Shown here: one piece after another, positions 24,673 to 37,700 of the stretch | Numbering within the stretch: position 1 is the first letter of the stretch | Layout of the letters: every line of letters starts with the position of its first letter | Program-made: the position numbers and the translations under genes | The notes under the pieces: generated by a model | Told to the model about the DNA's origin: nothing | Seen by the model: only the letters and a program-made list of their open reading frames with translations | Databases searched by the model: none | Source of the DNA: Acanthopleura granulata | Lineage: Eukaryota > Mollusca > Polyplacophora > Chitonida > Chitonidae | Reading direction: 5' to 3' | Assembly: GCA_016165875.1 (NCBI GenBank) | Contig: JABBOT010000002.1 | Coordinates: 110,001 to 174,000 of the forward strand | Length of the DNA stretch: 64,000 nt

Positions 24673-25149
24673 ATGATGAAGTGTTTTTTAGGAGCGTTGT
24701 TCTTCAACAGTTTGATCCGGTTGAGTTCATCTGATAGGCCAGAAATCCTGAACACATCTGGTTCACCTGTGGAATATAGTACATCTCGAAGGCCAGAAAT
24801 CTTCATTACATCTGGCACTCCCAGAATACCTAATACATCGGAAATTCCAGAACAGTTCGACACATCTGGTACGCCTGGAATATTAAGCGCATCTGAAATG
24901 CTTAGTACATCTGAAAAACCTGAAATGCCCGGAACATCTGAAATGCCTACTACATCTGATAGACAGGAAATACTGAGTACATCTGACAGTACTGAAATGT
25001 TCACTACATCAGGTACACATGGATTGTTAAGTACATCTGTTACACCTGAGGAAGAGTACACTACACCTGCTACAGGTACGCTTATCTCACCTGTCACTTT
25101 GTTAGTCGTTATTTTCTTTTTTATTATTTTATTGGTGATTCTTTGGTAA
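24673..25149 (+). CDS. Mucin-like nonapeptide-repeat protein or 5' exon
   Basis: Reading from ATG 24673: MMKCFLGALFFNSLIRLSS looks like a signal peptide. About 12 imperfect nine-residue repeats follow (TSDRQEILS, TSDSTEMFT, TSGTHGLLS type; 27-base DNA period), rich in Ser/Thr/Pro and so probably O-glycosylated. A strongly hydrophobic C-terminus, TLLVVIFFFIILLVILW, runs to TAA. It could be a small membrane- or GPI-anchored mucin. It could instead be an exon, because TTTTCCAG precedes the ATG and TTTG|GTAAGT sits just before the stop; that donor leaves phase 2, which does not fit gene A exon 1. No homologue recognised. Confidence 0.5.
   Translation: MMKCFLGALFFNSLIRLSSSDRPEILNTSGSPVEYSTSRRPEIFITSGTPRIPNTSEIPEQFDTSGTPGILSASEMLSTSEKPEMPGTSEMPTTSDRQEILSTSDSTEMFTTSGTHGLLSTSVTPEEEYTTPATGTLISPVTLLVVIFFFIILLVILW
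24752..25065 (+). repeat. 27-base coding tandem repeat
   Basis: Repeating ACATCTG-headed units (ACATCTGATAGACAGGAA type) with a mostly 27-base period; two units are shortened to 18 bases. All indels keep the reading frame, which argues that the array is or was coding on the plus strand. Confidence 0.8.
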
Positions 25150-25191
25150 GTAGTATTCCTCACCAAAGAAGATGGTCTCAGGATATTTTAA

Positions 25192-25355
25192 GTTATACGA
25201 TGGCGACCAGTAACATGGTGGGAGGCTACCGGGCAGAGCATGCTGGCAGAGTTGAAATGAAGCCAACTTAATCTCATAGCGACGTCATTTGTGAGACATT
25301 CCTGGCTCATTGAGCTGCGCGTAGCGCTATAAGTCACTCGGCCACGGAGGCCTAT
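25192..25355 (-). mobile_element. SINE (main family), internally deleted
   Basis: TATACGATGGCGACCAGTAA and the reversed head ending CTCGGCCACGGAGGCC, immediately after the mucin-like segment. Confidence 0.75.
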
Positions 25356-25686
25356 TCTTTATTTTTAATCATGATAAAAAGTATTATATTTTGAATTATG
25401 AATTACACAGTTCATAACATGACAATAAACCTACATGTAATATTTTCCTGAAATATTTTTAATTTTCGTAAATCTGTAGTATTTTTAATAGTTTGGAAAC
25501 AATATGACTACTTTATGTCACTCATATATACCCAAGGGCGTGTTTTGTACAAAAAATCTGAAACACTATGTGAAACACTTTTGTAACACTTTACTGGGGT
25601 AGTTCTGTTTTACTTCCAAGTGTTATAATGAGTGCTAACAGCTAACAGTGTGACAAATGTTTTCCAGCATGAATTTCTATTTGTAG

Positions 25687-25787
25687 ATATTGTTAATGAT
25701 CTATCTCCGGGACGGATAGCTTTGGCTTCATCGTACAATTGGACAATACCAGTGGAGACAGACAACAGCTTCAGCTATAACGGCTCG
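25687..25787 (+). CDS. Gene A exon 1 (first recognised): N-terminal ectodomain
   Basis: Open only in the frame that leaves two bases (AT) to complete a codon. It encodes about 33 residues, including [20 protein letters not shown], with NWT and NGS sequons, and ends phase 0 at CTCG|GTAAAT. An alternative acceptor (TTTTCCAG) lies 18 bases upstream and is also open. It splices in frame to the cadherin-like exon at 27400. Something upstream must supply the signal peptide. Confidence 0.55.
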
Positions 25788-28700
25788 GTAAATTCTGTTT
25801 GAATGAAAAAAACTTACTCAGCGTATTATTTCAATGCATTCAGGATTTTGCTACTTTACATGACAAAACCTAGATGCGTTTATTAATGCAATATTTAGAT
25901 TTAGATTAAATGACACTATATATAGGAGATGGGTAAAGGTAGTATGCTGAGATTGGGAACGTCTGCTCATCCTTGCCATCAGCAGTTCCCTTGTGAATAA
26001 CATATGACTATTCTAAATGCTTCTAATTGCTTGTCGTATAAAAAAGAGAATGTCATCTGTTCTTTGATTTTATAAAAATGAGCTTTTAAAATATCATACT
26101 TATGGACTGCTTACTATGAAATCAATGGCCGTCATTTGGAATTGACCGAAGACAACCAAGGAATATTCCCCGAAAACCAGTTTTGAAGTTGCGATAATTT
26201 TATTTTTTGAAGTAACATAGCCATATATTTGCTATATATCTGAACGGTCGTCTTGTTAGTGAACACTCATATTGCTTTCCGTCTTCTTTACCAGTAGTTT
26301 CTGTCCAACCATTAGTTTCCGGTTGGACAGAAACAACGCTCTTTGTTTCACCTCAGCATTAAATAGCAAATAATCACTACGGCTGCTTCCATAGTATTTC
26401 AGAACTTGGGATTTGATCTCATTAAGTGGTCTTTGCGACATGCTTTTGTTTTAAAATGTAAGCATCATTCTTATATCGGGTAGGCCAGAAAAAATAATCC
26501 TCTTATAAATGTGCAATTATTTAAACTGCGTTATTAGTTACGTTACGGTTTTCATATTATTTTACTCACGATGCTGGAATTTCCATGAACGCTATTTAAT
26601 ATCTATTACATGTTGTCTGTTAAGTATGAATGTCTTACCTTTCAATTATTTTGAATAATTGCGAATTTAAGAGGATTAGCGTTTTCCTGGCCTATCAGAT
26701 ATTTTGCAGAGCAATTTTTGTTACATGCACTGATGTAACTATCGCAGATAGAATCCCAAACACTGTCTGTATAAATTAGGTACGGTCTATGATCAGCTTC
26801 CGACTTTTACTGAACTAGACAAAATATCTATGTCATCATTTCAGCCTTCATAAAGAAAAATGATAGACTCGAGGCCATAATTCTTGAAGGCCTGCCCGAC
26901 AGTCTCCAGAACACCCTTATATAAACAGAAATATTTTTTATCATTTTTTTACCTGGAGGAAGACAATTAAGGCAATTATGCCCGACATACATTTATGTAA
27001 ATATCCACACTGTCAAGTCCATTAAGTCCCACAACAGTAAATATTTATGTAACACTCGGTGGTAAACATAATATGCTGTTGCCTCCGTCTAGAAGCACCC
27101 ATGGTTTTGTGAGTCAGTTCGGTTGATTAATTACATTTAAACTCACACACCGATTTCATAATTTGTGAATCTTAAACATCTTATATTTCATAACAACAAC
27201 AAAAACTCAAGGCGTCACCACGTATGATGTTTCATATATCCACACTTTTATTTTCACTTATTTATTTTGTTTGTTGTTATTATTATTGGAGAACCCATGT
27301 ACAAATAGGACTCTCAAGCAAGCTATAACTTATATTTCACTTCATCTCGTTTAAAATGACCTTTCAACTCTGTGACAGTGTAACTGTATATTTTGGCAGG
27401 TGTACATGGCAGAACCCGTCTACGATATCACCATTCTGCCGGAGGAACACGTCAGGCACTTTCTCACGACAAACTTCCCCGCTAATTTGACGAGAGTGGG
27501 GATTTTCTTACAAGGATATGCCTCGGATTTTAAACCTAAAACTTTAACCGTGTCCGCTGAAGATCGCCATGGTGTTGTCGTCTTTAGCAAGATTATTCTG
27601 AGTTTTGTCCATTCCACCCTCGCTGTCACGCCGCCATACTTCCCGAATCTTGCTTACTATGTCTTTGCACCTTCTGACAGTCCACTTGATGGTCCGCTAA
27701 AAACCGTCAATGCAACCTCTGCAGGTTCTCCACTAATCTACAGATTGAGTAACAGTACCGTAGTCACTGTGGAGAATAGTACGGGGACCTTGTACCTGAC
27801 GTCACAGCGTGTCCCCGTAGGAACCTACTACACCCTGCTGCATGCCGGGCTGGTCGAACACCCGGATGTATGCAGTTACACCGCCGTCGTTATCTATGTG
27901 AAGGAGTCAGGTAGGTTATGTCATTGTCTCACCCTTGTGAAGAACTCAGACCAGGCCTCTGGATCACGAAGGTGCCTTTCACGAAGGTGTAATTCTAAAC
28001 CAGTGAGATCTAATAAATTGCATTTAACATCACTATAATTCTTCTAACCTATTTCCGCTGAAGCCATAGATCCAAGGTGGGAACATGTAAGTTGTTACAT
28101 CTTAAACATTCACATGAACAGTCTGAATTATACCCTAACTGAGGTAAATTCACAATGTGTGACCATTGGTCAACTAACACACTGTTGTTGCCGCTCTGGT
28201 TTTACTCTCTGCAGGCTGTTATATCTTGTTCGAAATCGCGAACATCCAGGCATTAGCGGTTTTACTCGCGCCAACACGTTTTGCTCGTGCAGACATGACG
28301 GTGAAAACATTGTCAAAATAACATGGGAGTTAATAGGGAACTCTGCTTCACGGCCTCGTAAGTCCAAAACTAGGTTTGGTTTACGCTCAAGATTTACATA
28401 TGATATGTAGATTGTTCTGTAGTAAAACATACTGCAGTTTCTGGTTATTATCGGCCGTAGTTCTCAGAATATTGTCGATTGTTTTGCACTTTCCTGTCTC
28501 TTTCCATGTTATCCCTTTACCTTGTCGTCCGCTGGCTGCTGCCGCAAGCGGGTGAAGTGCCCGGATGTCCGCGGCCTCGAAAATAGATTTAAGTTTGACC
28601 TTGTCATAACTTCAGAACAATTTACAGTGCTAAAATTGTGGTTTACCTTACGATATTAATACTTAAAGCAGCCTTAGACCTTTATCACCAAATTGATACT

Positions 28701-31700
28701 TTACGTTGAAGTTTTAAGTTTTGAAATAATATCTCGAAATAATTCCACTCGTGACTAAGTTGCTCCTTTTGTCTGATTCTTGGAAATTTATTGCCCTTAG
28801 AGAGGCGTTTTGAGGCTTGTTTAGAAAGCAGGTGTAATGGCATCTTAAGGGGCAAATGTAAGTTTCAGCACCAAAATTAACAGTTCATGGAATTTATTTG
28901 TCTTTTGTCTTTTGGGATGAAATATTAAGTCCCTCTCCATACTGTTTGTTTTATGTATATCTCTTGGTAAAGCAACTGTTTCGCTTAGAATATCATTGAA
29001 ATGTGACATAGGTCCGACTGTAAATGGGTTATCTTTTCCCCTTGTTATGTAATTTGCAATTCAGTTTATTACAAAACGTCCTTCGGGCAAGATCGAAGAA
29101 CTGACATAACGTAACTTAGGTCTGAAGTTATTTCCGGATGGAAAGGTTCCAAATTGCTAGATACCCATCGTTTTGGGACAAAGGCTGTTTGTTTGAGAAA
29201 ATAACACGATAAACGCAGCAGTGATACAAAAATGTGATTTTACCATTTGTGACCCATTACTTGATAAACTATCTGTCACATGCGTTTAAATTTTACTCAC
29301 GTGGTGAAACTTTTTTTTGTGGATTATTAGTTGATCCAACAGATGTTCCCTCAAAGACTACTGTACTGCTGGCCTGGATAACTTATCTTTTGCTGAAAGT
29401 ATTGTTATTACAGTGTATAATTTGACAACGTTCAATTTGTGGACACACTTGTTATTCATATACATAGATTTAACATGAGATTTATTGAATTATAACTTTT
29501 TAATATAAAAGAATGATTAATTAGTTTAAATATATCAATTGTTCGTAGAGATCCATATATTTATCACTTTCAACAAATAGTACAAATTTCTCGAAATTAA
29601 ACCAGCATCTTGAATGGTCTGTTATATGTTTCAAATTTCAAACATGCAGGCCTAATTAAGGATACAGCAATATCAGTAACAGAGCTTTAAAATAAGTCAG
29701 GATACCAGATACCTTTGACTTCTTGTGTTTAACATATAAGATAATGCCTACTAGCAAGCTCCCACTTCCTTAGTTGAGAATAAACTTTATGTCTGTAAAG
29801 TTAATGACGGTTGATATTACACCATGCATTGGAGACGGGGAATCATTTCATAGGTGGTTATTATTTCTAGGCAAAAGACATTTATCAATATTGATAAATA
29901 AATATACATAGCAACTCATCACTATTATTTAGATGAATACATAAAATGCGTGATAATAGCTTTGTTCCAGCACGACAGTATTTGAAGCATGTCGTGACAA
30001 TAAATGTGTCTCATTAAACTAAATGAATGATTCTGTTAATGAATATTCAATAATGTTCCCATTGGAGTGCATTTTCGACCGGCTTTGTTGTGGCTGTAAA
30101 CCGGTAGCGGCACTAGGCATAGTGCATAGAGAATTGTCTTTCCGGGCATCGTTTCTCTCGTCCATGAACGCTGTCACGTGTATGAATCAATCGTGTCATA
30201 GTGATCTTATGGGCTTGTTGCAGGTGGAACGGAGGAAGGCGTTGTGAGTGTGCCAATGCACAAGATGGGCTGTCCTTCATCGACACAAAGTAAGCTGACG
30301 AGGAATTTGTGAATGTAGGAAATGAATACATTCATTAGACCTACTTCATTAAACAATGCAAGTTATGAAGGAAACCTGTTATCTGTTGACACAAACTGTA
30401 GTCAAGAAACACATGACGCAATGTATGTGACACCACATGACGAAGAGTGAAGAGGAAATGATAAAACAGGTCAATCTTGAAATGTGTGCCTGTATATGGT
30501 TTTGACTATAACTCCACATATAGCCTATACTATAATAAGCGACCGTTCCTCGATTCATGTGCTGGTTGTTAAAGTCGTTGTTTTGACACTTTTTGTTACA
30601 TTTCGATCTGTTACTGATCGAAGTAAATGAAAATGTATATCCTGATGACAGTTGTAGTCCCTTGGAGTTTCTATCGGCGTGTAGCCAGGTGTACTTGTCC
30701 TTTGTGAGCAAGCGCAGATAAGCTTAAATTACGTATCAAAATGTTTCACAATATTGTATTCTCACTTAAACTAATCCTCACTGTTTAAATATCACACATG
30801 ATTCTGATGTTATTCCAGACCTACGTACTTTCTGCATGCTACATTGCATAAAACTGCTGTTAGATCACACTTCACTAAGGGATGTGTAGCCTAAGTTGCT
30901 ACCATTAAAGCATTTACATGAACAGTTAAAATGAAAGCCAAATTGTAGTACATTGACAAGAGAGCATATTTGACGTGTGACCACTTGCTAACTATCAAAC
31001 TGCCATTACTGTTCGTTTTGTACTGTCTATGCTATATACTTACATATGTTGCTTACGCATCAAAAGAGGTTAACATGAGCTTTTTGTTTTCAGAGTTTTA
31101 CGAAACTACGTGGACACCCCGCGAAGGAAACCTAATGCCTGTCTCGGTGGAACTCATGATGGGCCTGAAATTTGAAACCAGATGCGGAATGAATAATCCC
31201 GACGAGTTGCCATCTGGAAAGTACTGCCTTTACAAAGTACAATCCGCACAGCGTTGTCCGGAGAACTTTACCCAAGGTTTGTGCCATTTAACTTGCGTGG
31301 CAAAAAACAACTTGTCTGAACTGATTTGATCAACAACATATACCAAAGGGGAATTCATAAAACCGTCTCCAGCCTTTAATAAGGCTTCCAAAAATGCACC
31401 CTTTTGTTTTGTTTTTTTCTGAAGTTCGTCACAGTTTTCGATGCATGCATGTGTTTTATTAAACACTTAGGTCATACACAGGTACTGCAGCCTCACAACA
31501 GGAAATGGCATGTTTCACAGCAATTTAATCCATTTTGTGTATCCCCAGTTTCACAGTCTCCTAATGTGAGCCGAGAAAGCTGAGAAGGGTTTTCTTGGTA
31601 TTGTTAAATGCTACGAGTCTTTTTAAACTGCATATTAAAAAATAAAAACAGAACTTTTTATGTGTCCTTTAATGGATATTATGACCTCTGCTCTTGCGCA

Positions 31701-34700
31701 CTGACAGACATGTTTCGCCGCGTGTAAGCGAAAGACCACGGTCCTATGCCACAAAAGCTGTCTGTTGTTAAGGTAATTGTCACTTCTATGTCAAATTATG
31801 TCTTGAAGATATATAGACATGGTATGAACTTAGTCTTCGATGGCTTTGTGGAATCGGCCTCGGGGTCAGCTAGCACGACATCTCTTGACGTTACGAGCAA
31901 GTAGCTACCACGGCGACGTAATGCCTACAGTGCTGGATGCCATGGTGGTAACGTGCTGGTAGCCTTAAGAAGGCTTCGTATAAGTGAGCCCTGGATTGAA
32001 TTCCCAGTGTAACCAGATGGCAATTATCAAACTGTGATGGATAGCATACAACCGTGTAAACAATCATCGTACTTCCTATGTTAGCAATTATCATACTCCT
32101 GTGGATGGGAATCATCATATTACCATGGCTAGCAGTCATCATAATGCCGTGGATAGCAGTCATCATACTGCCGTGGCCAGCAGTCATCATACTGCCGTGG
32201 TTAGCAGTCATCATACTGCCATGGGTAGCAGTCATCATACTGCCGTGGTTAGGACATAACAATGTGACTGACACATCACTTAAACGATCACAAACACGAA
32301 ACAAAAACAAAACAAAACCTGACTTCATCTCTTTCAGATGCGACAATTGTACAGACCGCAAAGAGTGGAAATTCGAATTATTCAGTAGAGTATTGCTGTA
32401 GAGATGATGGAAATGAGCACACACCTGTGATATTTCCGGCCTGGAACGGACCTTTCTATCTGCTACCTTTTGACAGAATATGCCAGCAGGTATCAAGCTT
32501 TGTCATGTTTGAAACGCATACAAATCTTCTGCAAGTAGGAAATGGAAAGGTAAATTTCTGACGATAATATATTATTGCTACAGAGGGAAAAGAATAGAAT
32601 GGAAGTAATTGGCATATACTCATGTTTACCTAACGCTTGTGATTCCAATACGGGATAACAATGGTCAGTGGCTAGGCATCCTCGGTCGCTTTACCAAACA
32701 TTTCTTCCAATTAAACGTTCTACTATTTTGCATCAGAGACAATAAGCATGGTCGAAGTTTGTAGGATTAACTTTCAGATCAAACATCTTGTAGGTGGTGG
32801 ACTTTAACGCGAGGGTGGAATTCACGAAGTGGCTGGTCAATTACACTACAGTTCTGCCTAGAAAAGGCAATACAGAAGTCATTCCGACAAAGAAGGAAAT
32901 CAAAATGTACAGGTGCTCATACACTGTGCAAAACTGTGAGTATCACTGTATAGATGATTTTCTTAAGATATTTCTTACACTTTTACCACATTTCCCGTAC
33001 TTAACTTGAGCGATATTTACGGGGGAGTCTTTTATTTAATAGCAAAATCTTTGACGGTCATTAAAGACTTGCAATAAATGATGGTTGATGGTGGACTTCA
33101 CCAAACTATAAAAATCAGACGACTACCTATTCAAGAAGTTACACAATGCAGTTACACAAGTAAAGACTAACCCAATACTAAGAGTGGTGCCCTGTTATTT
33201 GTTACAAACTGGAAGTGTAGGATATCTTGTTTAATGTGATTTTATTTGTTACAGATTGGCCAACTGGCATATTTGGATTGTTGAAACCAGAAGAAGGATG
33301 TATAAACGGTACTACGACATTTTTCTTTCAGTGATCACTTAAATGAAATATGGATTATTTCGTTTCGGGCTAGCTTATATGGTTATCTTGTTTGATTATA
33401 TTTCTTTTATCTTTACATCTTAGGGTATTTGTTTTTTTTTTGTTTGTTGCTTTTATAACAAATTTGCCTCCTTTGTGTCGATTTGTACAAATACAGTATA
33501 CCAAAGAAATCAATATGGCAAAAACAAATAATTTCAGCACATTGATTGATTAAAAAAACTCCAACAGGATGAAAGCGTGACATGTGCCCTGTTTTGTGGC
33601 CAGGTCCATTTCTGCAAATCAGCAAAAGTGTCGAAAACATACATCCACAAACCTTAACTGGACGCCTTCCGTCAATTATATCAGACGCGGTTAGCTTGCA
33701 CCACAAGTGTGTCATGTGCTATAAGCATATGCATATTGTTGTGATTCAGCGATGTAGGCTTGTTACAATGTGACATGACTGGCTGACTTCTAGAAGTAAT
33801 TATCATCTGCAAGCAATATTCCTAAACTATTTGGTGTGACAGTGCAGATTTTTGTTGTTGGAAACATCTTACGTATTCACTAAAGAACAGCAGTCCCCAT
33901 GCCCACTTTGGGTTGGGTGAGGTGAGAAGTGAGAAGATGATTATTTGTCGTATCTAAACAGTCAGCACACATTGTAGATTTATATTCTTTGGCTGTTTTG
34001 ACAATTATTGTTTATAGCATTGGATAATATTAGTAATTTTGTTTTCAACGTTGTTATGGAAAATAATGAAATTTAAAACCACTGTGAAGATATATATCTC
34101 CATTTGTCTGCATCAGAGAGGAACCTTTCCTGCCTAAAGTAAATTTGGCCAAAGCAGTTGGCCAAAGCAGGTTGTTCATTTCTGCCTTTGTGATGACCAT
34201 TTGTGGGTAAATTGGTAACGTAGTGCTCATGTTTTACAACATAACAATAATCAATCTGGCAATGGTCAGAGTCACCGTTGCGTATTAATAGGTACAGTGT
34301 CTACTTTCATGACTCAAATAGCTGTTAAAATCCAAAGTAATTTATATCAGGTCTCATATTTTGTAGGAATCTTTTCCGCCCAAACATCGGATTCCTGGAA
34401 ATACTCTGACTACGGTAGCTTCTTTCTAGTGGACAATGACACGCCAAAGAGTTTCAACTTCCATATGTGCATCCGCTCAGAGAGTCAGCTAAGACAAGGA
34501 TTTCCCTCTGGAAACTACTGTGTTTTCGGTCTGAACAGCACGTGCCCTTTGTTAATGACTCCAAGTATGTTCCATATGTATAGATAACACCAAAGAAATG
34601 CTACTTGACTATCTCAATATTTTAACTTTATATAAGTCATCATGCGGACAGTGAGAAATACTGATGAATTCGTGGGTTCTTCGGAATCATCTTGTCTATT

Positions 34701-37700
34701 TTTCTATTATGCTACTTGCTGCTTTTGGCAAGCTGTTCAGCGGATTTCGATTTTATTTAAGTCACCATGTTTATCGAGAAATGACGAGTACTAGCTCTTC
34801 GGAGTTGCCTTATTTATCTATTAAAGATCAAGCTATTCCGTGGATCATCTAGATTAAAACTTGTAGGATTATGAGACACTTTATTTTATCTAGGTATTTT
34901 ATTTGCTTGGTCCCCGACTCCTAATAGATCTGCTCAGCTTCACGTGTACATTTTCCCCTGAAACTTCTTCCTGTGAAGTGTGCCTCTATATGTCCATAAT
35001 TCTTCGCTTATTTGTGACTACGTCACATATACCATGTTGAAGTGACTTATCCACTTAACTCATTTTCCCACCAACTATAATAAACACTCGTGATTGCTTC
35101 ATGTGTGTTTTTTTCTTGTTTATGACAGAGACAGTCAACATAACGGTGGATAACGGTGGTAAAGTCCTCGTCTTCCCGCTTCTCTACTGCTGTATGGGGG
35201 ATGGCCACATCGACAACGAGATCGAACTGCCCACAGAGCACCCGTTCTATCTTCTTCTGTACGGCTGGAAATGTCAACAGGTTTGGTTAACCTTATTCAT
35301 CTTTATCGTTGGGAGAGCCAGGTGTTCAGGCGTCCACACTGTTAGGAAAGAGGTTTGAGTGCACCCTGGGAACTCTTCCTTGCAGTGTTTCAGTGAGGCA
35401 GCATCATAAATATTGGAACCGACCATTGTATTTCGTTAAGCACGAAATAGTTTGACAAATCTAAGTTGACACATTTGACTGCAAATACTGACTTTCCATA
35501 TCCTGACCTCGCCTTTAAGGCTTTCCTTTTTTATCTAATTTCCACCGTCTTCTTTTGGTGGACGTTCTGCTGGTGAACTAAGCATCCCCAAGGGGTTGTT
35601 TCAGCGTGATGACAGCACAGCATTTTGAATAATTTGAAACCACTGATCGCTTATAAATTGCAGTTGGCATAACTGTACTTTCTTGCCTTGTTCTGTGAGG
35701 TATTAGGAAGAGTGTACACAAATTGCTACTGTTAAAGCATTTACATGAAAAGTCAAAATAAAACTGAAGTTAATCGACAACAGGCCGGATTTCAAAGGTT
35801 AGGCCTACTGGTCACTATTTGCCAGCTATCACACTGTGATCTGTGCCCATGTTTTACTCTCCACGCTGTAGTCTTTAATACATTGTTTAAATATGCTTAA
35901 TTTTAACGACTGTTAGTATTGGACTACAGCTTTTGCTGATACTTGTAGGTGAAAGGAATGAATGTGACGAAGCAGCTTCTTGAGTACCGAGCCAAATACG
36001 TGCAGTCCTCTCCTAACGACCTTCTAGGTGTGACGACGAACCTCAATAAGACTACGGTCACTTTTGTTGTCTGCAGATACGAGAGAACAATCCTGTGTAA
36101 GTCTTCATACATTCCTGTTTGGGCACAGTAATGCGTAATGCAAGTTTCTTTTCAGAGTGGCTCCCGTGGAATAGTCAGGCCCATAGGGTGATTTGCAAAG
36201 AACAGGAAGTATAGCGGATTCTTTGCCTAAATGTGTGTTTTAAAACCAGATTTTTGGCCAAATATAAGTTATTCAGTGAGCAGTTTGTCTTTTCTTCTCA
36301 ATATTGAATTGACTAACTAAAATTATTTGTTTTTTCTTGAATTCTTGAGTTGCTTAAACTTTTCGTTAATAATATTTCCATAAAATTTGGTGACACTGTT
36401 TATCAGCATGGGTATACGTCCTTCATTGGAGTAAACCATTGGTGCTCGTTGTACATGATTGTATTTCATGTGCTTGGACTGTATACGAAAACTGTTTGAT
36501 ACATTAAACCATTATCTGTTCATAAACAGTTCTCAATTCGCGTGACAAAAGGGATTATTTCAGTGTTGATAAAGTAAATTATCTATTCTAAGACAAAAAC
36601 TATTTGACGTGTACACATCACGGCTGAATGCATTTGCGTGATCCATCCACCTGCTTCGAATGAAGTTTAATAAATTATACAAACGAAAAAGCATTATAAT
36701 GTGGATGGATGTGGACAGAATGTTGAGAGCCTCGGGCACTTTGTCATGCTTCTATATTTGTGTTTGGGATTTGTTGCCATTTGAGGCGGGGCGAAAGTAC
36801 TATGGACTTCGAGCAAAGACCTATAAGTCTCCCACCAAAATTGTCGCTATGCGTTCAAGTCCAGCTCATGCTGGCTTCCTCTCCGGCCGTACGGGGGAAG
36901 GTCTACCAGCAACCTGCGGATGGTCGTGTTTTTCCGCCGGACTCTGTCCGGTTTCCTCCCACCATAATGCTCGCCACAGTCGTGTAAGTGAAATATTCTT
37001 GAGTACGGTGTAAAATACAAATCAAATAAATAAATAAATCGAGTATCTTTAGTTTGAATTAAGTCAGCGCACAAGGCCTAGGCGAGGTACGGTACATACA
37101 TCACAGTCATTTTGCCAAAAGTGCAGTTATATGAACGGATTCAACCAAAAAGCAAAGATACATATATTTTTAATTTTAAGATATCATTTATGTACAGTAC
37201 GACTTTTTGATGTCGGGGCTGTTCCAAATCATTAAAAGGTCCAAAAATGGATGACAGCCTCTCTTTTGTATATAGCATGATTTAACTCTTGTTTTGGAGT
37301 AACAAACGGTTCCAGAATTGTACTGGATATTGATTTTGGGATCATCTAATCAGAATTGCCTTTTACAACAGACGCAACAATATGTTTTCAATTGGCCACA
37401 GGGCGTTTGTTAGCATGTGTACTTTTCTTGACCTAAATGTCTACTCTTTTCCTATTTTACCAAGCTTTCCGGGATCCGGTAAAATCAGGTAATTATACAC
37501 GACCATGAGACTTTTCCGTTGTCAATTATATTTACCTCGCTGTATTAAAGTAAGTTCTAAAACACCTTTTGTACATGTATCCTAAAAATGTGTTTCTTGG
37601 TGTCTATACCTTGGATGGGATGCATTGTACAAGCGCTTGAAGTAAAGTAAATAAAACAGTTCATTAGGTACGTGTGAAGTATTCCTGTATTATGATATTT

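Noticed and set aside
24564..25166. 200-codon minus-strand frame with DVLSISDV-type repeats
   Set aside because: It is the antisense of the 27-base Ser/Thr repeat. The plus strand has the signal-like start and hydrophobic end; the minus frame has neither.
28207..28250. CTCTGCAG as the acceptor of gene A exon 3
   Set aside because: It lies at the end of an R3 repeat and gives the wrong phase from exon 2. In the other phase the exon meets TAA.
31891..32496. 201-codon minus-strand frame with HGSMMTA repeats, and the plus-strand counterpart at 32078-32401
   Set aside because: Created by the 24-base minisatellite in an intron; it overlaps the antisense of a real exon.
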